A stretch of DNA of 64,000 bases from a virus. Position 1 is the stretch's first letter. Each line of letters starts with the position of its first letter. A model generated the notes under the pieces. The model was not told the origin of the DNA, did not search any database, and saw only the letters and a list, made by a program, of their open reading frames with translations. The stretch is taken from positions 22,341 through 86,340 of the IMG/VR virus record IMGVR_UViG_3300034071_002576; one strand, written 5' to 3'. This document shows positions 8,086 through 17,386 of this stretch, in pieces. A program made the position numbers and the translations under genes.

Positions 8086-8937
8086 TTATTTCCTCTTACC
8101 GCCTCTTGCTGCTGGACGTGCTGCTGGACGTGCTGCTGGACGTGCAATTGGTGCCGATGCTGTGCGAGCAATGGTTTTTCGCGCCGTTGTGGTTAATGTC
8201 TGCGCCTGGTTTGTTGCAGTTGGTTTGGTGCTGCTGGCTCTGGGCTTCAGTTGATCAATTAGTTTTTGTGCTGATGTGGAAATCCTCTGACCACCCGCAG
8301 CAGCTTTTTTCGAAAGGTTTTTTATTTGCGAAGCAGTCCAACCTTGCTTTTGTAGATACCGGATGTCGTCTCCGCCTAAAGCCGCACCTCCTTTAGTGCC
8401 TAGGTTGTAGTTTTTACCGCCGACGTTTAATGTTGCTCCTTTTTTAGGTCTAGGTTGAGCGGGGCCGCTCACCGCCGCATTCACCGTATCCTCCGCCGTT
8501 CCCTCCGCGGCTTGCTGCGGCATGTATTGACTCAACAGATTCTCCCAATCCGGCATCTCGAACTGAGGCGTCTCGAATTCAGGCATCTCGAATTGCGGCA
8601 TTTCAAATTTAGGCATCTCCATCTGAGATCCGTACATGCCTGCGTTCCCTAATGCCGACATCAACTGATCGATACCTAAAGCGGATCTCAGCCCCGCGAT
8701 GTCAGTAGCAGGGGCTTGTTGTGTTGTTGTTACAGGAGTTGTTGATGCGGTTGGTAGCGCGGGCACAGCTTTAGCGCCTTCGTCTCTTTCTGCCTGCGTC
8801 CCACCCCCGAGTCGGCCGCCTCGAGAACCTTTTAGGGAAGCTTGAGCTTGTTTTAGCGCTTCCGTGGCGGCAGCCAGCGTATCCGCGGGCAGCGCCGCTC
8901 CCTCACCTAAAGCTTGCCCCGCAAAGCGCCGCCGCAT
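8086..8937 (-). CDS. Paralogue of the polyglycine protein
   Basis: The 283-residue protein shares with its neighbour the segment DDIRYLQKQGWTASQIKNL and the terminal GGKRK. Instead of polyglycine it ends in RPAARPAARPAARGGKRK. Residues 105-135 hold a short repeat, EMPKFEMPQFEMPEFETPQ, with period 5. The two genes are separated by 2 bp, pointing to tandem duplication followed by divergence. Function is unknown; the conserved helical YLQKQG module with a basic tail could bind DNA or protein. Confidence 0.65.
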   Translation of the reverse strand: MRRRFAGQALGEGAALPADTLAAATEALKQAQASLKGSRGGRLGGGTQAERDEGAKAVPALPTASTTPVTTTQQAPATDIAGLRSALGIDQLMSALGNAGMYGSQMEMPKFEMPQFEMPEFETPQFEMPDWENLLSQYMPQQAAEGTAEDTVNAAVSGPAQPRPKKGATLNVGGKNYNLGTKGGAALGGDDIRYLQKQGWTASQIKNLSKKAAAGGQRISTSAQKLIDQLKPRASSTKPTATNQAQTLTTTARKTIARTASAPIARPAARPAARPAARGGKRK

Positions 8938-8963
8938 CGTACTTTAAGCCGTATGCTTCAATG

Positions 8964-9467
8964 TTAACTGGTCTGCTGGGAATCTGTTCGGGTGAAGTAT
9001 CTACGTAAACTATGCCCTTTTTTTACAACCATATCTAAGGTTTTTACATAGTCTGCTGCATCTTCGTATGATTTAAACGACTTAGCTTCCTTGTTATTGT
9101 CAGTATATTCTACTACTTTATTATCCTGCATTACTTTTTTTACATAACCGCCCTTTGGCGCGCAGATCAACCAAGTCTCACGAAACCTTAAATGGGCGAG
9201 CTTGGCCACTTCAGCCTCGGTGTATAAAACACATTTTGGTTGCAGTTTACTTTGTGCGGCAGGTTTCTTTGTCTTTTTTAGATTTACTTGAATTTTGTGT
9301 TGCCGCTTCAGAGCTCTGGCTTTGTTGCTCGCTACCAGAGGAGACTCGAAAGATTCCTCTAACAGAAATATATCTTCTTCTCCTGTGATGAACGCGAAGT
9401 ATCGGTCTCCCGCCCGGACTGTGAAAATTTCCTTTTCCGGCCCCCGTGGGATTCGTACCAGTTCCAT
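8964..9467 (-). CDS. Hypothetical protein between polA and the paralogue pair
   Basis: The 167-residue basic protein has no recognised domain. A beta-rich N-terminus (IFTVRAGDRYFAFITGEEDIFLLEE) is followed by a lysine-rich stretch and an alpha/beta C-terminus. The ATG at 9467 lies 25 bp after the polymerase stop, so the gene is probably co-transcribed with it and may be a replication accessory factor. Confidence 0.6.
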   Translation of the reverse strand: MELVRIPRGPEKEIFTVRAGDRYFAFITGEEDIFLLEESFESPLVASNKARALKRQHKIQVNLKKTKKPAAQSKLQPKCVLYTEAEVAKLAHLRFRETWLICAPKGGYVKKVMQDNKVVEYTDNNKEAKSFKSYEDAADYVKTLDMVVKKGHSLRRYFTRTDSQQTS

Positions 9468-9491
9468 TTTGTGTGCCTTGCTGGGGGAACT

Positions 9492-11390
9492 TTACTTCGC
9501 CGACCAGTCATCGCCTATGCCCGGTTCCGCTACTAATCTCGTTTTTTCGAACACAGACGCACCAGCATTTACCATGATTTCGGCAAGCTTATCTTTCCAG
9601 AAATTCTCCAATCCTTCTCGGACTTCTAGTACGCATTCATCGTGTACCACTGCGATTAAACGCACATCGTTGTTTAGATGGTCATTAAGCTCGCCGAGCG
9701 CTACTTTTAAAATGTCCGCACCTGTCCCCTGGATTAGTGTGTTAGCTGCGATTGTCATTCGAGCATCGTCGTACGACAGCAACCGACGCCGCCCCAGAGC
9801 GGTTCGCGTGTAACACCAGCCGTCTTGGACTAAAGCGCCGCGTTGACGGTGCCATTCCCTCAGGCGCGGGTACGCACTGTGGAATTTACTGTGCAGTATC
9901 TTGCTCTCCGACAGACTTAGCTGTACGCCGAACGAAGCCGCTGCGTATGTTTTGAACTTACGGAACCCAATTCCATAAATAAACCCGAAGTTGGCTCCTT
10001 TAGCCATCTGCCTCTGTTGCTTTGTGACGTCTGATATATCGCAGTCATTTACTAAGCTTGCTGTGAGTGTGTGCAAATCTATGTCGGTATTGTACGCTTC
10101 TTGCATTTGAGGGATGTTAGCTAACTCCGCGAGTAGGCGTAATTCCATCTGCGAGTAGTCCGCGATGATCAGTTTGTACCCAGGAGACGCTACAAAGGCT
10201 TCCCGAAATAGTTTTGATCGCGGAACCTGCTGAAGATTCACAGCGAACGTTGTTTTTGTTTTAGTCTTAGCCGTTTTCGGCGCCCCTGCGCACGTAAACC
10301 GACCACTGTTGGCGCCCACTTGATTGTAGAAGCTGTGGATCCTGTGAGTTACTGGGTTTATGTTCTGAATCAGCTTTTCAGCATGCTCTAGACTTGTTTC
10401 AATTTTTACGCGTTCTCGGTACAGCAGAAGCACTGCATCTTTGCTATCAAACTCCGCCAGCGATATTTGGTTCAGTGTGCTTTTTCCTGTCTCTTCGTTC
10501 TGAGGCAACGCGATACCGCACAGGTCAAAAGCCTTTGCCACTTGCGTGGTCGAACCGGGGTTAAATTCCTTGTTTGCCTTCTTGCCCACGGCTACCGCGC
10601 CGTCCACTGTCCGAGGCAGTTTGTTTTCTGCGGGGAGTTTCGCGTCTAATGCTTCTACAAATTCTGTTGTTTTTTCGTTTAATTGTGTCTCCAAACTTAC
10701 CTTAAGTTTATGTAAACGTTCAGTATTAACGTTGAATCCTGTGTAACTCATTTTTGCTACGGGGCGTATGCACTTTGATTCAATACTGTAGACTCCTATT
10801 AAAGCTTCCTCGTTCAGTTCTTTTAGCTGCTCCGCTGCGATTTTTGGAAGAATATCGACGTCTGTCGCCGCATACTCGACTTGGTCGAGTGTCAAAGTTT
10901 CTGCGCTCCAGTCCGTTTTGCGTTGTTCTTTATCTAGTTCTATTTCTAGTCGACGTTCAGCGACTGCCTTGAGCGAGCAGGATACGTCGGCGAAATAAGG
11001 TTTGTTGGATTTAGGTGAGTATTTTTTCTCTTGAAATCCCGCCCTTAAAACTCTTTCGGCTATATACGTGTCAAATATTTTATTCTTGTAGTCGATACCT
11101 AAAGAGTAGAAAAACTGTAAATCGAAGCCTAAGTTGTGCCCTAGGAGTAGTTCTCGACTCTCGATTAAAATTTTTAACTCATCTAGAACAGATGTTTTGA
11201 AGATATCAATTACGTGAATCGTTCGGTCTTCGACAGCGGGGGAGGCGTCGCAGAGCTGAACCAACCGACATTTTGACACCGTGGCCTGAAGCCCTGTTGT
11301 TTCTGTATCAGCACATAGTTTGCTGAACTTGTCCAACTCGTTTATCGCCTTTAGTGCTTCTGCGTCTTCGGTGATGTAATTGATTTTCAT
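9492..11390 (-). CDS. polA: DNA polymerase, family A, with 3'-5' exonuclease
   Basis: The 632-residue enzyme has a DnaQ-like proofreading domain (DTETTG at 28-33, GHNLGFDLQFF near 96, AATDVDILPKI near 174). A full family A polymerase domain follows: motif A DYSQMELRLLAEL near 408, O-helix RQMAKGANFGFIYG near 463, and motif C VVHDEC near 582. No 5'-3' exonuclease domain is present, as in T7-type phage polymerases. It should be the replicative polymerase working with the primase-helicase and SSB. No strong ribosome binding site precedes the ATG; the upstream hairpin at 11405 suggests partial read-through or a promoter in the gap. Confidence 0.95.
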   Translation of the reverse strand: MKINYITEDAEALKAINELDKFSKLCADTETTGLQATVSKCRLVQLCDASPAVEDRTIHVIDIFKTSVLDELKILIESRELLLGHNLGFDLQFFYSLGIDYKNKIFDTYIAERVLRAGFQEKKYSPKSNKPYFADVSCSLKAVAERRLEIELDKEQRKTDWSAETLTLDQVEYAATDVDILPKIAAEQLKELNEEALIGVYSIESKCIRPVAKMSYTGFNVNTERLHKLKVSLETQLNEKTTEFVEALDAKLPAENKLPRTVDGAVAVGKKANKEFNPGSTTQVAKAFDLCGIALPQNEETGKSTLNQISLAEFDSKDAVLLLYRERVKIETSLEHAEKLIQNINPVTHRIHSFYNQVGANSGRFTCAGAPKTAKTKTKTTFAVNLQQVPRSKLFREAFVASPGYKLIIADYSQMELRLLAELANIPQMQEAYNTDIDLHTLTASLVNDCDISDVTKQQRQMAKGANFGFIYGIGFRKFKTYAAASFGVQLSLSESKILHSKFHSAYPRLREWHRQRGALVQDGWCYTRTALGRRRLLSYDDARMTIAANTLIQGTGADILKVALGELNDHLNNDVRLIAVVHDECVLEVREGLENFWKDKLAEIMVNAGASVFEKTRLVAEPGIGDDWSAK

Positions 11391-11404
11391 GAGAGGAAAA
11401 GAAA

Positions 11405-11426
11405 AAACCCCAGCATGCTGGGGTTT
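11405..11426 (-). terminator. Perfect palindrome hairpin between 11457 gene and polA
   Basis: AAACCCCAGCA/TGCTGGGGTTT forms a perfect 22 bp palindrome, with a T-run on the minus strand immediately after it. It lies 30 bp beyond the stop at 11457 and just before the polA ATG. It probably terminates or attenuates transcription entering polA. Confidence 0.75.
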
Positions 11427-11456
11427 GATGATAGGACCTTTTTTGTTTCCTGGTCG

Positions 11457-12269
11457 TCAGCTGTTGTGACTCGCAAAGACACGGTCGATGTAGTCGTCGA
11501 TGTCTCCCCATGAATCAACCATGGAGCTTCCTTTTTCTGTCGCGCGGACCTTGTAGTACACGCGCTGCATGTACTCCGCCTTTGTGTGTGCGTCGTCCCT
11601 CAGGCTGCCAACCGAGACGGCTTTCTCCTGCTCGACCAAGCCGTGATTCCGGCACCAGATCAGCCCCTCGCGCATACCGATATACACCGGTGACACGTGG
11701 AACGTACGCTTCCGATCCGCACTGCCTGCAGTATCTACAGGTTCCCACTCCCCTACGTTTAAATTTCGTTCGAACCCTTTGAAAGCCAGACAGGTTTCTC
11801 GGACGCTTGTATTACGCCAGAGCATGTTGACGTAATCAGTAGCTGCTTCTCGGAGGGTCACCCAATCGCTTGAGCAACTGCGTAGTAACAACGCAGCTCC
11901 TGCAGACCAATAGCTGCTGTGGGCGTTGAGCTTTTCGATCAGCTCTTCAGTAGTTGCTCCTTCCTTAAGAACTTTTGCGTGAGCTCCGTTCCTTACGACA
12001 GGTGCTGAGCGTCTGTTGCTTAAGTTACCTTGTCCCTCTCCAGACTTTTGGATAGATATTTTCCAGGCCAAGGAAGCGAGATCTTGATTCTGTTCTCTGA
12101 CTGAGAGCTCGAAGAGTCGCTGACTGTCGAGCTTCCTCAAGTCGAAGATCTTGGTCAATTCAATCTCGATAGGACCTTGACCGTATTCCCCCGTGGCAGC
12201 CAGGAGCGCCACCGCTTCGGTCTGTTTGATTGGGGTATTCCCCAGCAAGAATTGGAAAGGCATGTTCAT
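11457..12269 (-). CDS. Hypothetical protein upstream of polA
   Basis: The ATG at 12269 (MNMPFQFLLGN) is preferred over an upstream TTG; a further ATG lies at 12263. The product is about 270 residues, mostly helical, with Cys/Trp-containing stretches such as SSDWVTLREAATDYVNMLW. No known domain is recognised. It is separated from polA by a hairpin terminator, so it may be expressed with the VWA/AAA+ operon upstream. Confidence 0.6.
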   Translation of the reverse strand: MNMPFQFLLGNTPIKQTEAVALLAATGEYGQGPIEIELTKIFDLRKLDSQRLFELSVREQNQDLASLAWKISIQKSGEGQGNLSNRRSAPVVRNGAHAKVLKEGATTEELIEKLNAHSSYWSAGAALLLRSCSSDWVTLREAATDYVNMLWRNTSVRETCLAFKGFERNLNVGEWEPVDTAGSADRKRTFHVSPVYIGMREGLIWCRNHGLVEQEKAVSVGSLRDDAHTKAEYMQRVYYKVRATEKGSSMVDSWGDIDDYIDRVFASHNS

Positions 12270-12332
12270 GTGAGTGGAACGTTGCAAGAGTAAGCAAATA
12301 CAGGTCAGTATACAAGCCCTTTGAGATTTTTT

Positions 12333-12740
12333 TCAGATTTCAGCGCCGAATCCTTCCAGCCTCGTCACCCAGATACAGATATCATCCGTAATTCTTTCCG
12401 CCATTTGCATGACGTCGACATAACTGATGTCAATAGACATTAATAAATCATCCGTGATCGGTACTCCGAATTCTTCCATAACATACGTAGCTAACGGCAT
12501 ACACACGTCTACACACTCTCCGTCAGCACTGTTTTTATAAATGCAGAACATTTTTTTAACGTCTATAAAATCTATGTAAGCTTCTTGGTACCTAACCGAT
12601 CTGTTTAATGTGTTGGTCGGATGACCAGACATACACTCACATAATCGGTCCCGTATCCAAGAACATAGTTCTACATCTGTTATGCCGTTTGATTTATATT
12701 CGTTGTATACCGATCGTATGATGTACGCTATTTCTTTCAT
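12333..12740 (-). CDS. Small acidic hypothetical protein
   Basis: The 135-residue protein is rich in Asp, Cys and Met with predicted helices. No domain is recognised. Its ATG overlaps the stop of the 74-codon gene upstream by 4 bp (ATGA), which supports both starts and indicates translational coupling. Confidence 0.6.
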   Translation of the reverse strand: MKEIAYIIRSVYNEYKSNGITDVELCSWIRDRLCECMSGHPTNTLNRSVRYQEAYIDFIDVKKMFCIYKNSADGECVDVCMPLATYVMEEFGVPITDDLLMSIDISYVDVMQMAERITDDICIWVTRLEGFGAEI

Positions 12741-12961
12741 GTAGGTCTAGCCCTGCTCCAACGTGCTTGTCCGTGAATGTGCCCAACGCACACCCACAGT
12801 TCGTTGTTGGTGGTGTCGTACCAGATATGTCCCACCCTAGGTCTGGGAGGTTGAGCCGCTGTGGAAATCAGCTCACCCTGTTCGAGATCGACTTCGGTTT
12901 CCTCAGTGCCACAGTACTCCTCTTTAACTCTAGAGATTTCATCAGCAGGGTTGCTTTTCAT
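12737..12961 (-). CDS. Small protein with GHIWYDTTNNELWV motif
   Basis: In this 74-residue protein the C-terminal half (GHIWYDTTNNELWVCVG then ARW) resembles the short beta repeats that close many phage fibre and adhesin-like proteins. The first half is acidic and unstructured. It starts 9 bp after the VWA gene and ends overlapping the next gene. Role unknown. Confidence 0.6.
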   Translation of the reverse strand: MKSNPADEISRVKEEYCGTEETEVDLEQGELISTAAQPPRPRVGHIWYDTTNNELWVCVGHIHGQARWSRARPT

Positions 12962-12970
12962 GGCGTCAAC

Positions 12971-14521
12971 TTAGCGGAGACACTTTTGAATCGCATCCAC
13001 AGCTTTCTCTGTGTTGTAAACGTTCACGGAATACACCTCATCGCTAAATCCTCGGCACACATCCGGGATGTCCGTGTTTATGCAGACAGTTGACCACTGG
13101 GTACCTGTTGCTGCTTTGAACGTGTTTACCTTTCGTTTGAGGGTTTCGTTGATGTCCGAGTGACCGTCCGTAATCATCAGAATGTCTGCTCGCGAATCTC
13201 GACAGCCTTTGTCGACCGCGTGGCTTAGTACGGCATTGAAGCTCGTCCCTCCGCCGAGAATCCAGGTTCCTATGAAATCCAGCATCGTCGAGAGGTTGTT
13301 GCTCTTAGGGATTAGTTCGACTGTGTGCTCTATGCGCGTATCGAACAAGTTTATGAAAACTTTTCGGTTTTCTTTCAGTGCTTCTTCCGCGACCACAAAT
13401 GCGATGGCCTTGCTCCAGAGCTCAGGTTCTCCGCTCATAGAACCGGAGACATCGATATACATAACAACAGGACCTTTGCCTAGATTTTTTTGCTGAGCTG
13501 TGTAGTCTTTTGTGAGTATAGTCTTTTGGGAGAATTTCAGGGCAAATAATGCGCGCCCCTGGGGGGTTCCTGCCAGCGCGAGCTCTGCTGGAAAAGCTTT
13601 GGTGACATCGTTGCTGAAGGTTGCTCCTGTGATTGCCTCGTAGTTTGCCGAAGCGCTCTTAGCCCTCTTTCGTTGAAGCCACACGCGACGCAGAGCCCCG
13701 AGTTTTTTTGTCAGTGCGCGAAGCTGTTTACTGTTCTTGAGCCTGTTAGCTAATTCTTTTTTCTCCTTGAGGTCGTTTGTTTGCCTGCCTTGACCGGGCT
13801 GCAACCCGTGGAGAGTAGACAATGCCTCTTCCGTTTCGTCGCTTTCCTTTATTACTTGATCGATAATCTGGCTCGCTTGCGGTTGGAGTCTTTCCGCAGC
13901 TTGTTGGATAGCGTCGTTGATTGCCTGATTCAGTGCCTTGCCTGCTCGCCGCGCTTCGTTTGCTTTTTGAGTGTCTCCCTCTTTCTGGGCTTTTTGAAAC
14001 TGCTCCCTGAGTTCCTGCAGTTTTTTGTCTGCTGCTGTAAGGAGCTCGACGTCGAATTGATTCTCCTCTATCGCTTTCTGAATAACTTCAGATAGTTTGT
14101 TGAGGATATTTACGGAGTTGTTCCCAGAGTTGAACTGGTTACCCACGCAACGCGTGAGTAGCTCTGTCCAGCCAGCAGCTTGGGATAAGTCAGCCATGAT
14201 TGCATACCATATTCCATTCTCTGGTTTATACCCTTCTGGTATTGCCGCGCTATCGCCGTCGCAAACCTTTCGGAAATACTGTTCGTAGGCGTCTTCCGTG
14301 ACGAGCCAGTTGACGTTGTCACCGTTATAGAGTCTGTCAAATAGCTCCTTCCCGAAGCGAGACAGTTGTTTGATGTTGTGATGGTCGATTAGGTAGGTAA
14401 CAACAGGACGGCTTTCTCTGATGAAGTCATCCCATAGAAAATCCGCCAGCGCAGAACAAGCGAGCGTTAGAGGCTCGTTGTTGACGAGACGAACGAATTC
14501 TGAGTGCGTGTCAAAGTTCAT
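12971..14521 (-). CDS. ViaA-like VWA-domain protein
   Basis: I choose ATG 14521 (MNFDTHSEF) because it overlaps the stop of the small gene upstream; a longer reading would run through that gene. The product is about 516 residues. The N-terminal 330 residues are helical with a long Gln/Lys/Glu-rich coiled-coil-like stretch. The C-terminus is a VWA domain with a complete MIDAS: DVSGS near 355, the T of GGGTSF near 427, and ITDGHSD near 452. Helical N-terminus plus C-terminal VWA is the layout of ViaA (partner of RavA) and of CobT-like subunits. With the MoxR/RavA-type ATPase encoded just upstream it probably forms a metal-dependent AAA+ chaperone or chelatase-like complex. Confidence 0.8.
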   Translation of the reverse strand: MNFDTHSEFVRLVNNEPLTLACSALADFLWDDFIRESRPVVTYLIDHHNIKQLSRFGKELFDRLYNGDNVNWLVTEDAYEQYFRKVCDGDSAAIPEGYKPENGIWYAIMADLSQAAGWTELLTRCVGNQFNSGNNSVNILNKLSEVIQKAIEENQFDVELLTAADKKLQELREQFQKAQKEGDTQKANEARRAGKALNQAINDAIQQAAERLQPQASQIIDQVIKESDETEEALSTLHGLQPGQGRQTNDLKEKKELANRLKNSKQLRALTKKLGALRRVWLQRKRAKSASANYEAITGATFSNDVTKAFPAELALAGTPQGRALFALKFSQKTILTKDYTAQQKNLGKGPVVMYIDVSGSMSGEPELWSKAIAFVVAEEALKENRKVFINLFDTRIEHTVELIPKSNNLSTMLDFIGTWILGGGTSFNAVLSHAVDKGCRDSRADILMITDGHSDINETLKRKVNTFKAATGTQWSTVCINTDIPDVCRGFSDEVYSVNVYNTEKAVDAIQKCLR

Positions 14522-14726
14522 TTGATGGTTTGCTTGTGTCGGTGCTGGTTTCCGAGAGTTCATCCGTAATAGCTTTCCGATAACCCCAGGCTGCCGCCGT
14601 GGCCGCCAACCTATGGATCGGGTCCTCACAATCCGGATGCCGAGAGTCCTGCAGGATCGAAACCCACCAGGACTCTACGAGCTCTGCTGAAAGTTCCTTA
14701 CGTAATCCTTTACTTACTGATGTCAC
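14511..14726 (-). CDS. Small gene between AAA+ and VWA genes
   Basis: About 71 residues from GTG 14726, or 76 from TTG 14741. It overlaps the end of the ATPase gene and its stop overlaps the VWA start by 11 bp, so it is wedged into the operon. Residues such as ESWWVSILQDSRHPDCEDPIH and RLAATAAAWGYRKA show no known domain. The tight overlap on both sides argues that it is translated. Confidence 0.5.
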   Translation of the reverse strand: MTSVSKGLRKELSAELVESWWVSILQDSRHPDCEDPIHRLAATAAAWGYRKAITDELSETSTDTSKPSNEL

Positions 14727-15897
14727 TGATAGCTCGCGCAAGGGTATCGCAGTGATTTTGGAGAGTTTGCTGAAGTTTAACTCCGGAGCTGCGTGTGCTC
14801 GCAGACATTCTCAGCTTGGACCCGTCCAACAGTTCTGAGACTTTATCCCTTACTGTTGTCATGTCTTTAGCGTATTTACGTAGTTGAACAACAAAATCAT
14901 TAAGCTCACTCAAACCTTTGACTCGGTAGCGATGGCTGTGTGTGCTGTACTCGGCCATGATTCCTGCAGCAGCTCTCTTCGCGTCTGAAAACACTTTGTC
15001 CGCTGTGGGGACCTCCTGCTCTAGAACCTCCTTAATGATGTCTTGATCCTCCCCTGATTGGTAGACAATGTGAATCAAACTACCGTGCATATGTTCAGGG
15101 AATAACTCGTCGTCACCTTGGACAACAGCCCATGCTTTGAGAAACTTGAGGATTTGAACGCGGCGTCTATCGCTGATCGTGATCGCTCGGGTGCCCAGCA
15201 TCTCCCAGACCGAACTGAACTTATCTAAGAATTCCGCTGATACCGAGATTTGCTCGGCTTCAGTCTGCAGTTCAGCTAGTTCGTTGAGGGTTAAGTGCTC
15301 GCCCACCGCGGGGCGCTTTTCCATACCCAGACCCCATGCGTCCAGCTTCCTCTTAGATACGGGTTTTTGCAAGAGGTTAACTGTAGGGCGAAATAAGAAA
15401 CGATCGGCAAAAGCCTGCAGTGACTCTTCGTCTGGCCAGCTGTTCGTCGCAGCGATGATCGATTGGATGGGTGTCTCGATATTCTCTTTACCGTTGTTAA
15501 ACGTCCTCTCGTTCAACAGAGTGAGTAGTGAATTAAGGATCGCAGAGGATCCACGAAACAACTCGTCTAAGAATCCGATGTGAGCTGTAGGCAGATAACC
15601 TTCTGTGTCGCGGGTGTACTCGTCGGCCAGCAGTTTGGTCACTGCAACAGGACCGAACACCTCGGATGGATCCGTCGTGGGGGTGAGCAGGTATCCGAAG
15701 TAGTTTGCTCCGCTTATCCCTCCGCAAACGCTCCGCACTAGATCTGACTTACCTGTACCGGGTAGACCTAAGAGGAACGCGTTTTGCTTGCTCAACAGCG
15801 ACGCAAGCAATCCGTCAATAACTGGACCGCGTTCCAGATGTGCTGCGCTGAGTGCGCCGCGGAAGTTTTGAAGCTTGGTGAAGAGTTGATCGTTCAT
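14710..15897 (-). CDS. MoxR/RavA-like AAA+ ATPase
   Basis: I use ATG 15897, which overlaps the upstream stop by 4 bp, giving 395 residues. Walker A is GLPGTGKSD and Walker B is AHIGFLDELFRGS. Sensor 1 is IIAATN and an arginine finger lies in the ADRFLFR segment, all as in MoxR proteins. The C-terminal 180 residues are helical. MoxR ATPases act with VWA partners to remodel proteins or insert metal; CobS of T4-like cyanophages is a relative. The partner here is the VWA gene at 12971-14521. Confidence 0.88.
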   Translation of the reverse strand: MNDQLFTKLQNFRGALSAAHLERGPVIDGLLASLLSKQNAFLLGLPGTGKSDLVRSVCGGISGANYFGYLLTPTTDPSEVFGPVAVTKLLADEYTRDTEGYLPTAHIGFLDELFRGSSAILNSLLTLLNERTFNNGKENIETPIQSIIAATNSWPDEESLQAFADRFLFRPTVNLLQKPVSKRKLDAWGLGMEKRPAVGEHLTLNELAELQTEAEQISVSAEFLDKFSSVWEMLGTRAITISDRRRVQILKFLKAWAVVQGDDELFPEHMHGSLIHIVYQSGEDQDIIKEVLEQEVPTADKVFSDAKRAAAGIMAEYSTHSHRYRVKGLSELNDFVVQLRKYAKDMTTVRDKVSELLDGSKLRMSASTRSSGVKLQQTLQNHCDTLARAISDISK

Positions 15898-16118
15898 GGT
15901 TTGATTGTGAGTGGTTGGTAGCCGATTGGGTGCGGAAAAGGAATGCAGTGCATGTTCACTCTGCACTCTGTTACTAAAGACTTTGTTAGTGTCGCTAGCT
16001 TTTTAACGGCAGTGTCATACTCGACAAAAGTGACAGCTTCGAAAATGTTTGATGTGTACTTTTCGATGTCACACAAATAGCCTTTCGACGATTCGATGAC
16101 ATAAACGAGTCGATCCAT
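15894..16118 (-). CDS. Small operon protein upstream of the ATPase
   Basis: A 74-residue protein with no recognised domain. Its ATG overlaps the previous stop (TAATG) and its stop overlaps the ATPase start (ATGA). The double overlap makes it a near-certain gene and a likely cofactor of the AAA+/VWA pair. Confidence 0.65.
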   Translation of the reverse strand: MDRLVYVIESSKGYLCDIEKYTSNIFEAVTFVEYDTAVKKLATLTKSLVTECRVNMHCIPFPHPIGYQPLTIKP

Positions 16119-17344
16119 TAAAAGTCAACCTCAGCTTCAGCAGTCTCGGTTTGTTTTGTTTCGGGTTCCTGGGGGCGAGTGGCGAGTTCGGTCAGAAGCT
16201 CATCCAAGTTTTCGCCAGCTTCTCCGATAAGTTCTTTACGCTGGTTGATCAGTTTCTTAAGCTGTTTGGACCTTTGAGCGTAGATATCGAGTTCTAAGTT
16301 TGCGTCCTTCACTAGGAGATTGAGGGCTCCGACATTTTCGGCGGCAGTGATTCGTTCGCATAGAGTTTTGTACTGAGAGGAGAGCGCAAGAGATTTTTTG
16401 AGTTTCTCCAAACCTTTAGAGGCATCTCTGTCATCGCAAATACTTTCTAACTCGTCACGTATAGTTTGCTGAACGTTGATGAAATCCTCCGTTGCTTTTT
16501 GCCTGGTGGCGCGATCATCCGCTTGAATTCGCGTACCTGTGCTCAAGAGTTCAGCTGCAAGGTCAGCCAATTTTTCGAAGCCAGGGACAGAGTCGCTTAT
16601 CAGCTTCAGCTTTTCTGCCGTCAGCTGCCACGAGCCCCGCTTTTTAGTGGAGCCCGTTTGCTGTCTGCCGATCTTGTGTGAACCACGAACGTCCAGGTCA
16701 TCCAGCAGCTCCGCGCTTATCTGAAGAGCTTTATCGGCGGCATTGCCCCTTGCGGCTTCGAGAACTTGCTGCGTATTGATCTGGTTTTCGTAGGCGAGGA
16801 GGGATGCTAGGTCTCCGTCGATTGGTTTGTCGACTTTTTCAAGAGAGATAGGCAGCGGCCCGAGAACCGACACGCGGATAGGTGCTTGGTATTCCTCCCT
16901 CGTGGGGAAGAGCTTCAGGTAAGCTTCGTGTGCTAAACGGAACTCATCATCTTCCCTGAACAGAGGGCGCAGGATGTTGTAAGCAGTTTGGTGCCAGGCA
17001 TCGTATTCCTCTTGCCACAGATCCTTTAGCCTCTCGTTAGCTTCTTTGGCAGCTTTACGGATGTCCTTGATCAGAGCATTAGCGCACTGAAAATAGTTAG
17101 AAGTGACAAAGTGAGAATCGCCATAGTGAATGCAATAGCTGTCATACAGTTCACGCTGAATGACACGAAGTGCATCCAATTCTGCTTTGAGGGAATTCGA
17201 AAGATTCGGGCGAAGGCTGACAGTGTTGTTTTGTTCAAGGGTTTCAATCACCGACTGCGGCAGCTTGAGATCATCGAACTTAATTTGAACCGACTGCCTT
17301 ACATCGGCAGAGATCGAACAAGCGAGCAAATAATGCGAAGTCAT
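16118..17344 (-). CDS. DUF3150-like helical protein of the AAA+/VWA operon
   Basis: The 408-residue protein is almost entirely helical and charged, with an acidic tail ending ETAEAEVDF. Its size, coiled-coil composition and place directly upstream of a MoxR-type ATPase and a VWA protein match the phage and plasmid family annotated as DUF3150. I infer this from context and style, not from a diagnostic motif. It is probably the third core subunit of the complex. It is first in the operon, starting at ATG 17344. Confidence 0.55.
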   Translation of the reverse strand: MTSHYLLACSISADVRQSVQIKFDDLKLPQSVIETLEQNNTVSLRPNLSNSLKAELDALRVIQRELYDSYCIHYGDSHFVTSNYFQCANALIKDIRKAAKEANERLKDLWQEEYDAWHQTAYNILRPLFREDDEFRLAHEAYLKLFPTREEYQAPIRVSVLGPLPISLEKVDKPIDGDLASLLAYENQINTQQVLEAARGNAADKALQISAELLDDLDVRGSHKIGRQQTGSTKKRGSWQLTAEKLKLISDSVPGFEKLADLAAELLSTGTRIQADDRATRQKATEDFINVQQTIRDELESICDDRDASKGLEKLKKSLALSSQYKTLCERITAAENVGALNLLVKDANLELDIYAQRSKQLKKLINQRKELIGEAGENLDELLTELATRPQEPETKQTETAEAEVDF

Positions 17345-17386
17345 TTGTTTTAGTTACAGAGTGTTGATGTTGCGGCTAAGAAGTAA

